DNA of 64,000 nt from Shinisaurus crocodilurus (GCA_021292165.1 CM037877.1:34856197-34920196), one strand, 5' to 3'. Shown: positions 27,035 to 38,384, counted from the first letter of the stretch. Notes: generated by a model not told the origin, from the sequence alone. Numbers and translations: made by a program.

Positions 27035-27286
27035 GCATTCTGGATGCTTCGAGATCGAGGGCTCCTAGCGCTACCAGTCAAAAGGCAACGTGCAGCTATT
27101 CTGTCTTTCCATCCTTAACTAATTTTATTCTGGTAAGAAATAAGCTGGAAGAAGAAGCGGTGGGAAAACATGGGAGGGTTGCAAACGGAAGATGTTGTCA
27201 TCTGGGTGCTCTTTAAAATTCTGTGAATGAGGCTTAAGGCGATTGCACAATAAAAGCACCCCTCTGGAAGCACCCCTGTGTTCAAG
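27035..27286. mobile_element. MITE family with GGTGCTTCCA-type ends
   Basis: Same internal blocks as 7168-7385, ending CTGGAAGCACCCC. The left edge is approximate. Confidence 0.65.
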
Positions 27287-27289
27287 GGC

Positions 27290-28425
27290 CTTTTTCTCTC
27301 ATGTCTCTAGTCCATAATCAATAGCTTTGTCTTTACTAGCACTAATCAGAAGATTAATTAACTATACAAAATCTAAGGTATTGGTTTTTTTCTAAACGTA
27401 AGGCTTCTGGTCTATGGGGGGCTCTAGAATTGAGCAAGTAGATGCCTACAAATACTTGGGAATATGGTTTCATAAAACCATCTTGTGGGGAATGCAGGGG
27501 AAGTATGCTAAGATCAAAGCTGAGCAGAATGTGCGTGCAATAACCTGCTTTTTTTTTTTTACCAGGGGCGGGAAATTTCTCTCAGCAGCTGTCCAAGTTT
27601 TTAAGGCCAAAATTATCTCACAGATTCTATATGGGGCTCCGATTTGGTACCCGTGCTCTAATTGTTCCCTTGAAGGTATTCAATCATCTTTTCTCAGGAT
27701 GATATTTGGCATACCCAAGTGTGTCTCAGGAGCTGCTTTAAAGCTAGAAGCTGGACTGAATTCGGTAAGTTGTCTGGCTTGGATCCAAGTTATCCATTTC
27801 TGGCTTTGCTGCAGACTGGCTCTCCCTATAAACTCCCTGGTTCCTAAGACCCTGCTGGATTCCTTTGAATCCCCCTAGTCCAAGGCTGTAATGACCAAAG
27901 TTACCTCGGTAGGGCTTTCATTGGACTTGTTACTATCTATCCAGAGATTTAGCAAATGCTAACTCAATTGTGAAACAGTGGCTGTTGGTTATAGACTCAC
28001 AGTACCTCCAAAGTGCTGCCTGGGGTCTATGCTCACCCCAATCCATAGGCTTACCAGTTTTCTTTAGTAAAGAAGGAATGCCTTACTTATGCTGGTTGAT
28101 GATCCCTAAATATAGGAGACCATTTTCACTAATGAGATTCAGTGCTCTTCCATCTAAACTTTTAGATGGCAGATATAACAGATTTCCTGTACGGAACAGA
28201 TGCTGTCCATGCAACAATATTGAGGTGGAAACCATACCACATGTTTTATTGTTTTGCAGGTTCTACCAAGGGGCCAGGAATGATCTCCTAAATCCCATTT
28301 TACAGTCCTTCCCCAGTCATTCCACTGAATTTTTAATGATTTTATTACTCAAGAACTTGGATAAGTCAACTACTGAGCAAGTGGCCAAATTTTTGAATTT
28401 GGCTATCTTTATTAGATCTTTTATG
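27290..28425 (+). pseudogene. LINE 3' coding fragment, Vingi/Jockey-like
   Basis: Translated pieces match the post-palm part of a non-LTR reverse transcriptase: INYTKSKVLVF, YKYLGIWFHK, AKIISQILYGAPIWYP, and a C-terminal CPC...EVETIPHVLLFCRFYQGAR zinc-like motif. Stops and shifts interrupt it (for example at 27876). A CR1 copy cuts it at about 28425; an apparent 3' end with TAGTAAAGATT resumes at 29698 and runs to about 29930. The clade is inferred from general appearance only. Confidence 0.65.
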
Positions 28426-29697
28426 ACCAACAGCTTTTCTGAAGAATTTGTCAAGAACAAATCCTGTCAGACTAATCTGATCTCATTTTTTGATCGGGTA
28501 ACCTCCCTTGTGGACTGTGGGAATGCTGTGGACATTATATATCTGGACTTCAGCAAAGCTTTCGATAAAGTGCCTCATGATATCCTGATTAGTAAGCTAG
28601 CTAAGAGTGGGCTAGATGGAACAACTATCAGGTGGATCCACAATTGGTTACAGAATCGGACTCAAAGAGTGCTTATCAATGGTTCCTTCTCAAACTGGGG
28701 AGAGGTAACAAGCGGGGTACCACAGGGCTCGGTCCTGGGCCCGGTGCTCTTCAACATTTTTATTAATGACTTGGATGAGGAGGTGCAGGGAATGCTTATC
28801 AAATTTGCAGATGACACAAAGTTGGGTGGAACAGCTAATACTCTGGAAGACAGAAACAAAATTCAAAGAGATCTCGATAGGCTGGAGCGCTGGGCCGAAA
28901 ACAACAGAATGAAATTTAATAGGGATAAATGCCAAGTGCTGCACCTAGGGAGAGTAAACCAAATGCAGAGTTACAGAATGGGGGACACTTGACTCAACAA
29001 TACTACAAGTGAGAAGGATCTTGGAATTGTGGTAGATCACAAACTGAATATGAGCCAGCAATGCGATGTGGCTGCAAAGAAGGCAAATGCAATTTTGGGC
29101 TGTATTAATAGAAGTATAGTTTCCAAATCGCGGGAAGTGATAATTCCCCTTTACTCGGCACTGGTTAGGCCTCATCTTGAGTACTGCGTCCAGTTCTGGG
29201 CACCTCATTTTAAGAAGGACATAGACAAACTGGAGAGGGTTCAGAGGAGGGCAACAAGGATGATAAAGGGACTAGAAACAAGGCCCTATGAGGAGAGACT
29301 GAAAGAACTGGGCATGTTTAGCCTTCAGAAGAGGAGACTGAGGGGAGATATGATCGCACTCTTCCAGTATTTGAAGGGATGTCACACAGAGGAGGGCCAG
29401 GATCTCTTCTCGATCATCCCAGTTTGCAGGACACGGAATAATGGGCTCAAGTTACAGGAACCTAGATTCCACCTAAACATCAGGAAAAATTTCCTGACTG
29501 TCAGAGCAATAAGACAATGGAATCAACTACCTAGGGAGGTGGTGGGCTCTCCCACTCTGGAGGCATTCAAGGTGCAGCTGGACAGACATCTGTCAGAGAT
29601 GCTTTGACCTGGATTCCTGCATTGAGCAGGGGGTTGGACTCGATGGCCTTGTAGGCCCCTTCCAACTCTACTTTTCTATGATTCTATGATTCTATGA
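28426..29697 (+). mobile_element. CR1 LINE, 5'-truncated
   Basis: Encodes the second half of a CR1 reverse transcriptase: NKSCQTNLISFFDRV, YLDFSKAFDKVPHDIL, SGVPQGSVLGPVLFNIFIND and FADDTK. After a stop at 28990 come the C-terminal segments (RPHLEYCVQFWAPH, RRATRMIKGLE, FKVQLDRHLSEML). The 3' end carries the ATTCTATG repeats typical of CR1. The first part is fused by chance to an older LINE frame, giving a 340-codon open frame (27970-28992) that is not a gene. Confidence 0.9.
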
Positions 29698-29930
29698 AGA
29701 TAAGTACTGTAATGTAATTTATGTATGTATTGATTTGTGAGTTGGAATGGTCTATTGCAGGGCTCTCCAACCTTGGGTCCCCAGATGTTGCTGGACTACA
29801 GCTCCCAGAATCCCCATGCTGGCTGGGTATGCTGGGAGCTGTAGGCCAGCAACATCTGGGGACCCAAGGTTGGAGAGCCGTGGTCTATTGACTGTAGTAA
29901 AGATTGTTGTTGAACTCTGTGCAGCTCAGC
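29698..29930 (+). mobile_element. 3' end of the older LINE, split by a MITE
   Basis: AT-rich sequence with TTATGTATGTATTGATTTG, then TGGTCTATTG, the foldback MITE, and after its duplication ACTGTAGTAAAGATTGTTG. It reads as one LINE 3' region once the MITE is removed. Assignment is inferred. Confidence 0.5.
29758..29882. mobile_element. Buster-type hAT foldback MITE
   Basis: 125 bp with inverted arms starting CAGGGCTCTCCAACC. Flanked by GTCTATTG (29750-29757 and 29883-29890). It sits in the 3' region of an older LINE. Confidence 0.93.
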
Positions 29931-30519
29931 ATTGGAATGAGACACAGGGCCAACAACAAGTTTGAGCGGCCCCTCAGCAAAGTGCTCCTATGTGGGTAGG
30001 CTCCTGCAGGCTTATCTGGCAGAGTCAGCAGCAGCAGCAACAGTCAGCAGATCTCTGATCAGCACCAGGCAGTAGAGAGTTGCCATTTAATTACCCACAC
30101 TGCTCCAGAATCACATTACATTGGGTGCATCGGCACTGATCAGAGTGTCGGTATTTGTTTAAAAGGAGGAAGGCAGGGTAGATGTCAGTCCAGCAGCTGC
30201 CCAAGGGTGTCCCATGTTGACTCTAGGCCTGACCAAGAAGCACCAAATATAGACATGTGAGTGAGTCACGCTGACCAGATTTGCATGATCGGCAAGAGGT
30301 GGCTTGTTAACTATGCTGCACGTGCTGGGGTGATTTGCATAATTACCCTCAGCAGTGTAGCTTGTAGTGTGGTGTGAACCCAGCCAGGGTGGCTTGTTCC
30401 CGTGGGTAACAAGCCACCCAAAACGCTACAACAGCACATTCTGTGGCATTTTGCCCAGGGTTCAAAGGTTTTGTCAAAATATATTATCAGCATGCTGGCA
30501 ACCTCTGATTACTGGTTTA

Positions 30520-30541
30520 TTATATATATATATATATATAT
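30520..30541. repeat. (TA)n microsatellite
   Basis: About 11 TA units. Confidence 0.95.
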
Positions 30542-30926
30542 TCAGATTCCTCACAAAACCAGATACTATCATAACAGCAAGCTTAATATTTCACTCTCGT
30601 CTCGATATGGGTGATACAGAATTCTTATTTCCAGGAAACACTCAGATAAGATTTGTCTTTTTACTGTAAAAGAATCAGCATAATGGTACTAAATACAAAG
30701 CTTGGGCATGCATAAATTCAAACGCACGAAACATTTAACATCATTCTGAACAAGGCTTCTAGGCAGAGTCAAGTACAACTGTAAGTTCTCAGTGATAATC
30801 AGTATCAAGCTTACCAGATTGATTCCACAGGCAACACGTCGGGGAAACGGATCCAAGAGGATAGCTACCATTGTTAAGTGTTCAGAGTCTCCTTTCTATA
30901 CTTTTTGAGCGCTATGAAATGTGTTT

Positions 30927-31388
30927 AGGGTGCAATCCTCCTATGTCACCCGACCTTGTCTGGGTGGGCATAGGATTGGGGCTGGAAGGCCCTGTGACCT
31001 CGAAAATCCTTTCTGAGGTCACGGACCCAGAGAGCGCCCGCCCACCCACCCCAGCTCGTAGCCAGCACGGTTCTTTCTGCGGTGGCAGGGAAATCGAGCA
31101 CAGAAGACCGTGCTCAGTTCCCCTGTGGGGGAGGAGATGTTCCCGGGGGCAGGGAGGGGAGGAGCCAGGCTTCACTGGATTCGGAGGAATCCAAGCGGCA
31201 CCTCAGTCTCTTCTCCCTCCGAGGAGAGCTAAAACATCTAGAGACGCCCGAAATCAGCCATCTAGATGTTTTTGAGGGCGAGGGGAGCGCAGCGGATATC
31301 CTATCTGCTGCACAATTCCTGCCCTCAATAGGATGCCCGTAATTCTCCAGGTTCGGAGGGTTATGGGCAGCCTCATAGGACTGCACTG
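30927..31388. mobile_element. GC-rich DNA element with AGGGTGCAATCCT ends
   Basis: Left AGGGTGCAATCCTCCTATG and right CATAGGACTGCACT are inverted. Inside is a smaller inverted repeat around ACATCTAGA. Open frames here are compositional. Confidence 0.6.
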
Positions 31389-32209
31389 CCTGACTACTTT
31401 TACTACTTTATTTATGTTTCTTTTCTTAAAAAATTCTTATCTCTACAGTTCTAAGGATACGCTTTGTTCTACCCTATCAAATCTTCATATGTCTAAATAA
31501 GATTGTTGAATTTCAAAGCTTCTTATCAAGATAAGTGACTGTTATAACATACTTATACAAACAGTTTGGCCTTCTTTGACATGTTACAGGCATGACTGTG
31601 ACACAAAAATATTTCCTTGACTGCAGCCTGTCTTGTGAGCTTGTTTTCGTATTACACATCTGTTGTATTTTACGATCTGGGGTGAGCCTTCCAGTTTCTT
31701 TTTCTGATGGCTTACCTGGTTTTGTTATGAAGCTAATTATTTTACAGTACCCTTTTTTACAATGTTAAGAGGAAGATGTAGCTATAAATTTGACATGGGC
31801 ACCTCTCTGTCTGGATTCCTTTCTTATCAGTAAAGGATGCCAATGATCAATCACCGATGGCCTGGCACTGCTGTTTATCATCTCATCTTATCAGAGATGA
31901 GACACCTTTATTACTCGTGGGTCAGGAGGCCAAGCTGTATTGCAGTAGCCATTAGAATCCCATTTTTCATTCCAGAATTCTCTTGGAGGCATTTGATTAT
32001 AGAATTTCCTAATTTGACAGCAGGGGTTGGGTGATGAAAATATGATCTGCCACAATGATCTGGTTTGCACAACATGACAACCCATCGTGGGCATCTAGCC
32101 ACAACTGGTTGTCATGATGTCCGAACCCGGCACGCCTAGCACGGGGTGGTTTAATTTTGGCAAACAAACCACCCTGACAACCCATGGCTTGTTCTAGGGC
32201 AGGGCTCTC

Positions 32210-32255
32210 CAACCTTGGGTCCCCAGATGTTGCTTGACTACAGCTCCCAGCTACT
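32210..32255. mobile_element. Foldback MITE, left arm only
   Basis: One arm of the young family (CAGGGCTCTCCAACC...) without its partner; the other end is lost. Confidence 0.75.
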
Positions 32256-32799
32256 GGATAAACTAAACAAGCAGCACGGGCAGGCAAAGATAGAAAAGAA
32301 CTAATAAAGAACACAAAGGGACATGAAAGGGTTTATAATTTTTATTAGAAATACAGTCAGGCATTGGCTGGCATGGTGTGAAGGAGGAATTGGAAAACTT
32401 TCCAATGGAAGCTGGCAAAGGCAAAACATGCCCCAAATACACAGTGGACCAATAGTAAAAAGGCTGCTGATGTAGTGAAGGAGCAAGGAATCAAGGGATG
32501 CAGAATCCACCGCAAAGGTGCCTCAGATATGTGCCAGAGCCAGCTGGAAGACTGAGGGAGAAGGAGGGGCAAAACAGGCTATGGCGAACCCAATAATCTA
32601 TCGGGCGTACCGTGGGTTGTTCTGCAAGCAGGGCCGGCGCTACCGCTAGGCCAACTAGGCTGTTGCCTAGGGCGCGTAGCGGAACGCTGCGCTCCTCTTC
32701 GCTGCCGGCGCGCTCCTGCCCTGCCCGCCCGCCCGCCTCACCGAGAAAGCCAGGTCAGTGTGGGGGATTGCGCCCGGAGTAGTGGTGGGGCCGAACCTG

Positions 32800-33110
32800 G
32801 GCGCCTCCCCCCACCTTGCCTCGCCTCCGCGCCGCCTCCCCCCCACCTCGCCTCGCCTCTGCGCCGCCTCCCCCGCCTCGCTTCGCCTCCGCGCCTCCTC
32901 CCCCCACCTCACCTCGCCTCGCCTCTGCGCCGCCTCCCCCCCGTGCCGCCTCCCCCCGCCTCGCTTCGCTTCGCCTCCGCGCCGCCTCCCCCCCGCCTCG
33001 CCTCGCCTCGCCTCTGCGCAGCCTCCCCCCCGCGCCGCCTCCCCCCCCACCTCACCTCGCCTCGCCTCGCCTCGCCTCGCTTCGCCTCCGCGCCGCCTCC
33101 CCCCCCGACA
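32800..33110. repeat. C-rich minisatellite
   Basis: About 310 bp built from irregular copies of a unit of roughly 30 bp mixing CGCCTCGCCT, CCGCGCCGCC and runs of six to eight C. The minus strand therefore has regularly spaced G runs. Long open frames on both strands here are by-products of composition. Confidence 0.85.
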
Positions 33111-33198
33111 CCTACCTTCTCCGCGCTGTTTCCGGAGCCCCGCCCGCGCTCTGTTTTGGCGGGAAGAACCAGGGCAACAGGGCTTAAACAGCCCTGTT

Positions 33199-33559
33199 TG
33201 TTGTGCCTCCAGTAGGTCAGACAGAGACCAGCCGTGCCGGAGTGTGTTTGGGGTGGGGTCAGGCTAACTGCAGCCTGACCCAGCTGGGCAGCCTTACCAA
33301 TCAGCACCTGCTCAAAAGGCAGGTCCCAAACACACTCAGATGCTGGAAGCAATTGTTTGTTACAGCTACCACCAGACGCTCTTGATATTCCTGACCTCGG
33401 ACCCCTGTACCTTTGATCTTCGGAACGACCCTGACTACGCTTGTGCCTGACCCCTAACTGGTTTACGTTTGCTCGGTTTTGGACTAATATATCTTGCCTT
33501 GGACACTCGGACTGTTATAACGAGAACGGCTTATCTTGACACTGGGCGGATTTACGACA
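33199..33559 (+). repeat. 5' LTR (361 bp)
   Basis: Starts TGTTGTGCCT and ends TTTACGACA. It matches the 3' LTR over its full length except two substitutions, CTAACTGC versus CTAAGTGC near 33266-33273 and GACTACGC versus GACTATGC near 33433-33440. I see no clear TATA box before the inferred RNA start at about 33342. Confidence 0.95.
33342..33352 (+). promoter_or_regulatory. Putative self-primer and RNA 5' end within LTR
   Basis: GCTGGAAGCAA is complementary to the primer-binding site at 33562-33572. If self-priming holds, transcription starts at about 33342, giving a U3 of about 143 bp and R plus U5 of about 218 bp. The 3' LTR carries the same motif at 38540-38550. Confidence 0.65.
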
Positions 33560-33561
33560 GC

Positions 33562-33572
33562 TTGCTTCCAGC
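33562..33572 (+). promoter_or_regulatory. Primer-binding site, self-priming type
   Basis: TTGCTTCCAGC lies two bases after the 5' LTR. It is the exact reverse complement of GCTGGAAGCAA inside the same LTR (33342-33352). In the Tf1/sushi group the first 11 or so bases of the RNA fold back and prime reverse transcription. The location and length of the match fit that mechanism. I recognise no tRNA 3'-end complement here. Confidence 0.75.
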
Positions 33573-33618
33573 CACTTACCAAAATAAAAACGGAGAGGAG
33601 CAGCAGCAGCCGTCCCAG

Positions 33619-34524
33619 ATGGAAAAGCTTGTTCAGGACAACCTGCTGTTGCAGGGGCAGGTAACCCAACTCATAGCAGCCGTTCAGGCTTTGCAGGCCC
33701 AGCCGGCCCCTGCTGCCGCTGCCCCCGTCCCAGTGAGAAAGCAGAAATGCCCCTTAGCTGTGCCAGAGAAGTTTGATGGCACACCTGCTCAGCTCCCGGT
33801 GTTTTTGGCTCAGGGCCAGCTGTTCATGAGCTTGAAGGCCGAGGCTTTTCCCGATGATAAGACCAAGGTGGGGTTTCTTATCAGCCTGCTCACGGGCTCT
33901 GCGGCCAAATGGGCGACTCCCCTGCTGCTGGAACAGAGCCCGGTGTTGGGAGACTTGGCTGCTTTTACTCGGCAGCTCAAGGCCATGTATGAGGACCCTG
34001 TGAAGGCAGTCACTGCCAATCGACGCATCCGTGAGCTATGGCAAGGCCGGCGCCCCCTAGTGGACTATGTGACAGAATTCCGCCTGCTCCAGCAGGACTT
34101 GCAGTGGAATGAGGAGGCCTACATAGACCAATTCCAGGAGGGGCTGTCTGGGGAAATACTGGATGGGCTCACTTATGCGGACCAGCCTTCCACATTGCAG
34201 GACCTGATACACCTCTGCCTCAAGATAGAAGGGAGAGTGGAGAGCCAGCGGGCCCTTTCCCGCTCCAGACACAGCCTTGGGGGTCCCGCTCCCAGAAACC
34301 TGCTGGGAGAGGTACCCATTCCGAAACCCGCCTCACCCGAAGAACCCATGCAATTGGGGGGAGCTCGCCCCCGCTTGTCGCCCGAGGAGAAACAACGGCG
34401 TCGGCAACTCAGCCTCTGCCTCTATTGCGGGCAGAAGGGACATTTTGCCGCTCATTGCCCCGCCAAGGTCCGAGCCAGCACACTTCCGGAAAACTGCCGG
34501 CCCCCGGCCCTGAAGGGCCCCTAG
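33619..34524 (+). CDS. gag: Retrotransposon Gag
   Basis: A 301-residue frame starting at the first methionine after the LTR and primer site; the frame also stays open backwards into the LTR. The N-terminus is a short coiled-coil-like segment (MEKLVQDNLLLQGQ), followed by an Ala/Pro linker and a retrotransposon-Gag capsid region resembling the domesticated RTL/PEG10 group. The C-terminus has one CCHC zinc knuckle with C267, C270, H275 and C280. The frame is intact to a TAG at 34522-34524, and pol overlaps it in the -1 frame. The role is particle assembly and RNA packaging, by family. Confidence 0.9.
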   Translation: MEKLVQDNLLLQGQVTQLIAAVQALQAQPAPAAAAPVPVRKQKCPLAVPEKFDGTPAQLPVFLAQGQLFMSLKAEAFPDDKTKVGFLISLLTGSAAKWATPLLLEQSPVLGDLAAFTRQLKAMYEDPVKAVTANRRIRELWQGRRPLVDYVTEFRLLQQDLQWNEEAYIDQFQEGLSGEILDGLTYADQPSTLQDLIHLCLKIEGRVESQRALSRSRHSLGGPAPRNLLGEVPIPKPASPEEPMQLGGARPRLSPEEKQRRRQLSLCLYCGQKGHFAAHCPAKVRASTLPENCRPPALKGP

Positions 34525-37500
34525 GCCGGGGTGAGACCAACTCCACAGAAGCCCAACGCCCACCAACCTCTCCCACCAGCCATGTGACGGTGCCCATACT
34601 CCTGACAGTTCCAGGGCTAGGGATCCTGCAAGTCCAGGCCATGCTGGACTCGGGCACTAGCAGCAACTTCATGGATGCCTCTTTCGCAGATCTGCACCGT
34701 GTCCCACGCCGACTCCTGGAGCACCCCGTCCTCGTGGAAACTATCGACGGGCGGCTGTTGTCCTCCGGACCGGTGGTTCAACAGACAGAACCCTTGACCA
34801 TGGACTTGGAAGGGCACCGGGAAACCCTCCAGTTGTATCTGGCCGCCACTCCCCATTTTCCGGTGGTCCTTGGGTTGCCTTGGCTCCAGCGCCATGATCC
34901 TTTGATCCAGTGGTCAACAGGTCATATCACATTTCCCTCACACCATTGCCGAGACTGCTGTTTGACCCAGACAGTGCAGGCCTGCTCGTCCGTTGAAGGG
35001 GAAGGACTTCTGGAGGGGCTACCCCTCAAGTATCAGGACTTCCGGGATGTCTTTGGGAAGAAGGAGGCCGACCAATTGCCGCCCCATCGGCCCTATGACT
35101 GTCCCATTGACCTGGTTCCGGATGCCAAGATTCCGGAGGGTCGAATCTACTCCCTGTCGGAACCAGAGTTAGCAGCCCTGCGGGACTTCATCGAGAAGAA
35201 CCTCCAGCGGGGGTTTATCCGACCCTCCACTTCACCAGCAGCTGCACCCGTCTTGTTCGTCAGGAAAAAATGTGGGGAGCTCCGCCTGTGCAATGACTAC
35301 CGGGCCCTGAACCGCATCACTGTGCGGAATAGGTACCCTCTGCCCTTGGTCCCCGAACTACTGGAACGGCTCCGTGCCGCTCAAATCTTCACCAAGCTGG
35401 ACCTCCGGGGAGCATATAATCTGGTCCGCATTCGAGCAGGGGACGAATGGAAGACCGCGTTCTGTACAAGGTACGGCCATTTTGAATATACCGTAATGCC
35501 GTTTGGGCTATGTAATGCGCCCGCGGTCTTCCAGCATCTGATGAACGACCTCTTCCGGGATTGTCTAGACCACTTCATGATTGTCTACCTGGACGACATT
35601 TTAATTTACTCCCAAAACCCGCAGGAACATGTCCAGCATGTACGCACTGTCCTGCAGCGGCTGCGAGAGTCCCAGTTGTTCGCCAAGCTCGAGAAGTGCG
35701 AATTTGACCTCACCACCGTGGATTTCTTAGGCCACCGCATTTCCCCCTCGGGACTTCAGATGGATCCCGCCAAAGTACAGACCGTCCTACAGTGGCAGGC
35801 CCCAAGGAGTGTCAAGGACGTTCAACGTCTCCTGGGCTTCGCAAACTACTATCGCCGGTTCATCTCCCACTTTTCACAGCTCACTGTACCCATCTCGGAC
35901 CTGCTCCGCTCCAAAGGGCCCTTCCAGTGGACGGAGGCCGCCCAACGGGCGTTCCAGCACCTGAAGCAGGCCTTCACGTCGGAGCCTATCTTACAGCAGC
36001 CCGATCCGGCCCGACCCTTCATCGTGGAAGCGGATGCGTCTGACAAAGCCATGGCCGCTGTACTGTTGCAACCAGTAGAGGGGGACCAGACCCTTCTCCC
36101 ATGTGCATTTCACTCCCGGAAACTCAACGACTCCGAGCAGAATTACACCGTGTGGGAGAAGGAGTTGCTGGCCATTAAAGTGGCCTTTGAGGTTTGGCGC
36201 CATCTACTGGAAGGGGCCCGATACCCAGTACAGGTGCGCACGGACCACCGGAACCTCGAACATCTGCAGACGGCCCGGCGCCTCAACCAGCGACAGGTCC
36301 GGTGGTCCATCTTCTTCTCCCGGTTCCAGTTCACCGTGACATACTTACCCGGGCGGCACAACAAACAGGCGGATGCGCTGTCCCGGAAGCCCGAGTACCT
36401 GGCAGGGAAAGACGAGACCCCTTTGCGTTCCATCCTACCTTCTGAGAACTTTGCTGCCACCCTACCGTCCCAGTCCTTGGCGGACCGAGCGCGTGTGCAA
36501 CAACAGCAGGACTCGTTTGCTCAGAAGCACATCCTTGCCCTGCGTGCTGGGAACTCGGACTTAGACACTCCGTTCTCCTTGCTGGAGGGGCTCTTGTATC
36601 ACCGGGACCGTCTCTACCTCCCCCCAGGTGCTCTCCGGGGTGAGGCGCTGCATCTATGCCACGACAGTCGGCCGGCGGGGCATTTTGGGACCTACAAGAC
36701 CCTCCACCTGCTGTTACGGGACTTCTGGTGGCCACGACTTCAAGCGGATGCCAAGGCCTATGTGGCAGCCTGTGATACCTGCCGCCGGGCGAAGGCACAC
36801 CCGGGGCGCCCACAGGGGCTCTTAGTCCCGCTCCCAACTCCCCAGGGACCTTGGCGGTCTGTGTCACTGGACTTTATCACTGACTTGCCCATGTCCCGGG
36901 GCCAGACTTCTGTGCTGGTAGTGGTGGACCTGTTCAGCAAGATGGCACACTTCCTCCCGTGTGCAGGACTCCCTTCAGCTTGAGAGACGGCTCAGCTGTT
37001 CATTGCCCAGATCTTTCGTCTCCACGGCCTTCCTGACTGCCTGATCTCGGATCGGGGGGCCCAATTTACTTCCCGGTTCTGGCACGCCTTGTTCCAGTCT
37101 TTGGATGTCGAAGTTCATCTATCATCGGCCCATCATCCCCAGTCTGATGGCCAGACAGAACGAACAAACGCGACACTGGAACAGTACTTGCGCTGCTACA
37201 CCAGCTTCCAGCAGGATGATTGGGTGGATCTCCTACCCCTTGCGGAGTTCGCTTATAACAACTCGACGCATGTCTCCACGTGGCTGACTCCGTTCTTCGC
37301 CACATACGGTTATCACCCCAGGTTCTTCCCTTCAGTCCTGCCCCCTTCAGCAGTTCCTGCCGCGAATCTTGCTGCCCAGGAGTTGCATGCCGTACAGGCC
37401 GTTTTGAAAGATCAACTAGACCTGGCCAAGGAAGCGTATAAGAAGGCGGCTGACCGCCACCGCCAGGAGGGTCCTCCCTTGCGAGTTGGGGACCAGGTCT

Positions 37501-38384
37501 GGCTATCTACAAGGTTCCTCCGCTCCCAGAGGCCATCCCAGAAATTGGATGCACGCCATGTCGGTCCCTTCACCATCTCCCGCTAGGTCAACCCCGTGGC
37601 ATTCCAGTTGCAGCTCCCAGCGTCGCTCCATGTGCACCCTGTCTTCCACCGGTCCCTGTTGGTCCCTGCTGCTCCGCCGCACCCCTTGCGCACCCGCTCC
37701 AGGCCCCCACCGCCGATCGAGGTTGATGGGGAGGAGGAGTATGAAGTCGCCCAGGTTCTCGACTCCCGCAAGTTTCGGGGCCGGCTCCAGTACCTGATTG
37801 ACTGGAGGGGGTATGCCCCAGAAGACCGCTCCTGGGAGGATGCATCCCAGGTGCATGCCCCACGTCTCATCCGCCGTTTCCATGCACACTACCCGACTAA
37901 GCCAGGTCCCTTGCCACCGTCTGCGGGTCCCACAGACAGCTCCTCTATGGAGTCCTCAGACGAAGAGGACGATTCGGAGTGGCCTGACCCAGATACCTCC
38001 GGGGAACTTCCAGCAGGGCAGTCTGGACCATCTTCCACCACCGAGCAGCCAGCGGACCCTACCCTGGGGGATCCTGTTCCACCCAGGGCTGTGCCGGACT
38101 CCCCTCCGCGTCCTGGGACATCTAGGCAACAGGACCCGGGCACGGTGGTGGTGCCCTCCACCGACCCAGCTCTCGATTTGGACTCTGAACTTCCTTTGCC
38201 CCCGCAGGACCGCCGGCGGTGGAAGCGGAAGATCCAGCAAGAGGCCACCCGGAGGAGTGTGCGGTTGCAACAAAGGTCTGTCCGGGAGGAGCTTGGGGGC
38301 CTTCGGAAGCTACCCCTTGGATTTCTCTCTGCTCCCCCAGCCAACACCTGTCCCGGGGGAGAGGCCGGAGGGGGTCTGTCCTAG
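34425..38384 (+). pseudogene. pol: Retrotransposon Pol with chromodomain, two in-frame stops
   Basis: One reading frame, -1 relative to gag, interrupted by TGA at 36981-36983 and TAG at 37584-37586 and ending with TAG at 38382-38384. Domains in order: aspartic protease with a DSG motif (about 34644); reverse transcriptase with YLDD at 35586-35597; RNase H (about 36000-36380); integrase HHCC zinc domain (about 36658-36790); integrase core with D at 36870, D at 37050 and E at 37158, the last two separated by 35 residues; chromodomain at about 37731-37860; and a Ser/Pro-rich acidic tail. The first stop separates the two catalytic aspartates, and the second separates integrase from chromodomain. 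There are no frameshifts, so decay is slight. Chromodomains of this class steer integration to marked chromatin. Confidence 0.92.
34515..34521 (+). promoter_or_regulatory. Candidate -1 ribosomal frameshift heptamer
   Basis: GGGCCCC sits in the gag frame as G GGC CCC, directly before the gag stop codon. That is the X XXY YYZ pattern of -1 slippery sites. Pol is open in the -1 frame across this point, and GC-rich sequence follows. PEG10, a relative, also uses a -1 shift. The site is inferred from pattern and place only. Confidence 0.5.

Noticed and set aside
27970..28992. A 340-codon open frame that looks like one gene
   Set aside because: It is a chance fusion of an older LINE frame with a CR1 reverse transcriptase.
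31082..31386. GC-rich open frames near 31100 as a gene or promoter island
   Set aside because: They lie within a DNA element with inverted AGGGTGCAATCCT ends and show no protein motifs.
32667..33352. Several long overlapping open frames on both strands
   Set aside because: They follow from the C-rich minisatellite; the translations are Pro/Ala/Arg or Gly/Arg repeats without domains.
33469..33618. Upstream methionine for gag inside the LTR
   Set aside because: It lies in the LTR before the primer-binding site; the first methionine after that site (33619) is more plausible.
34488..34494. GGAAAAC as the frameshift site
   Set aside because: In the gag phase it does not fit X XXY YYZ; GGGCCCC at 34515 fits and sits at the stop.
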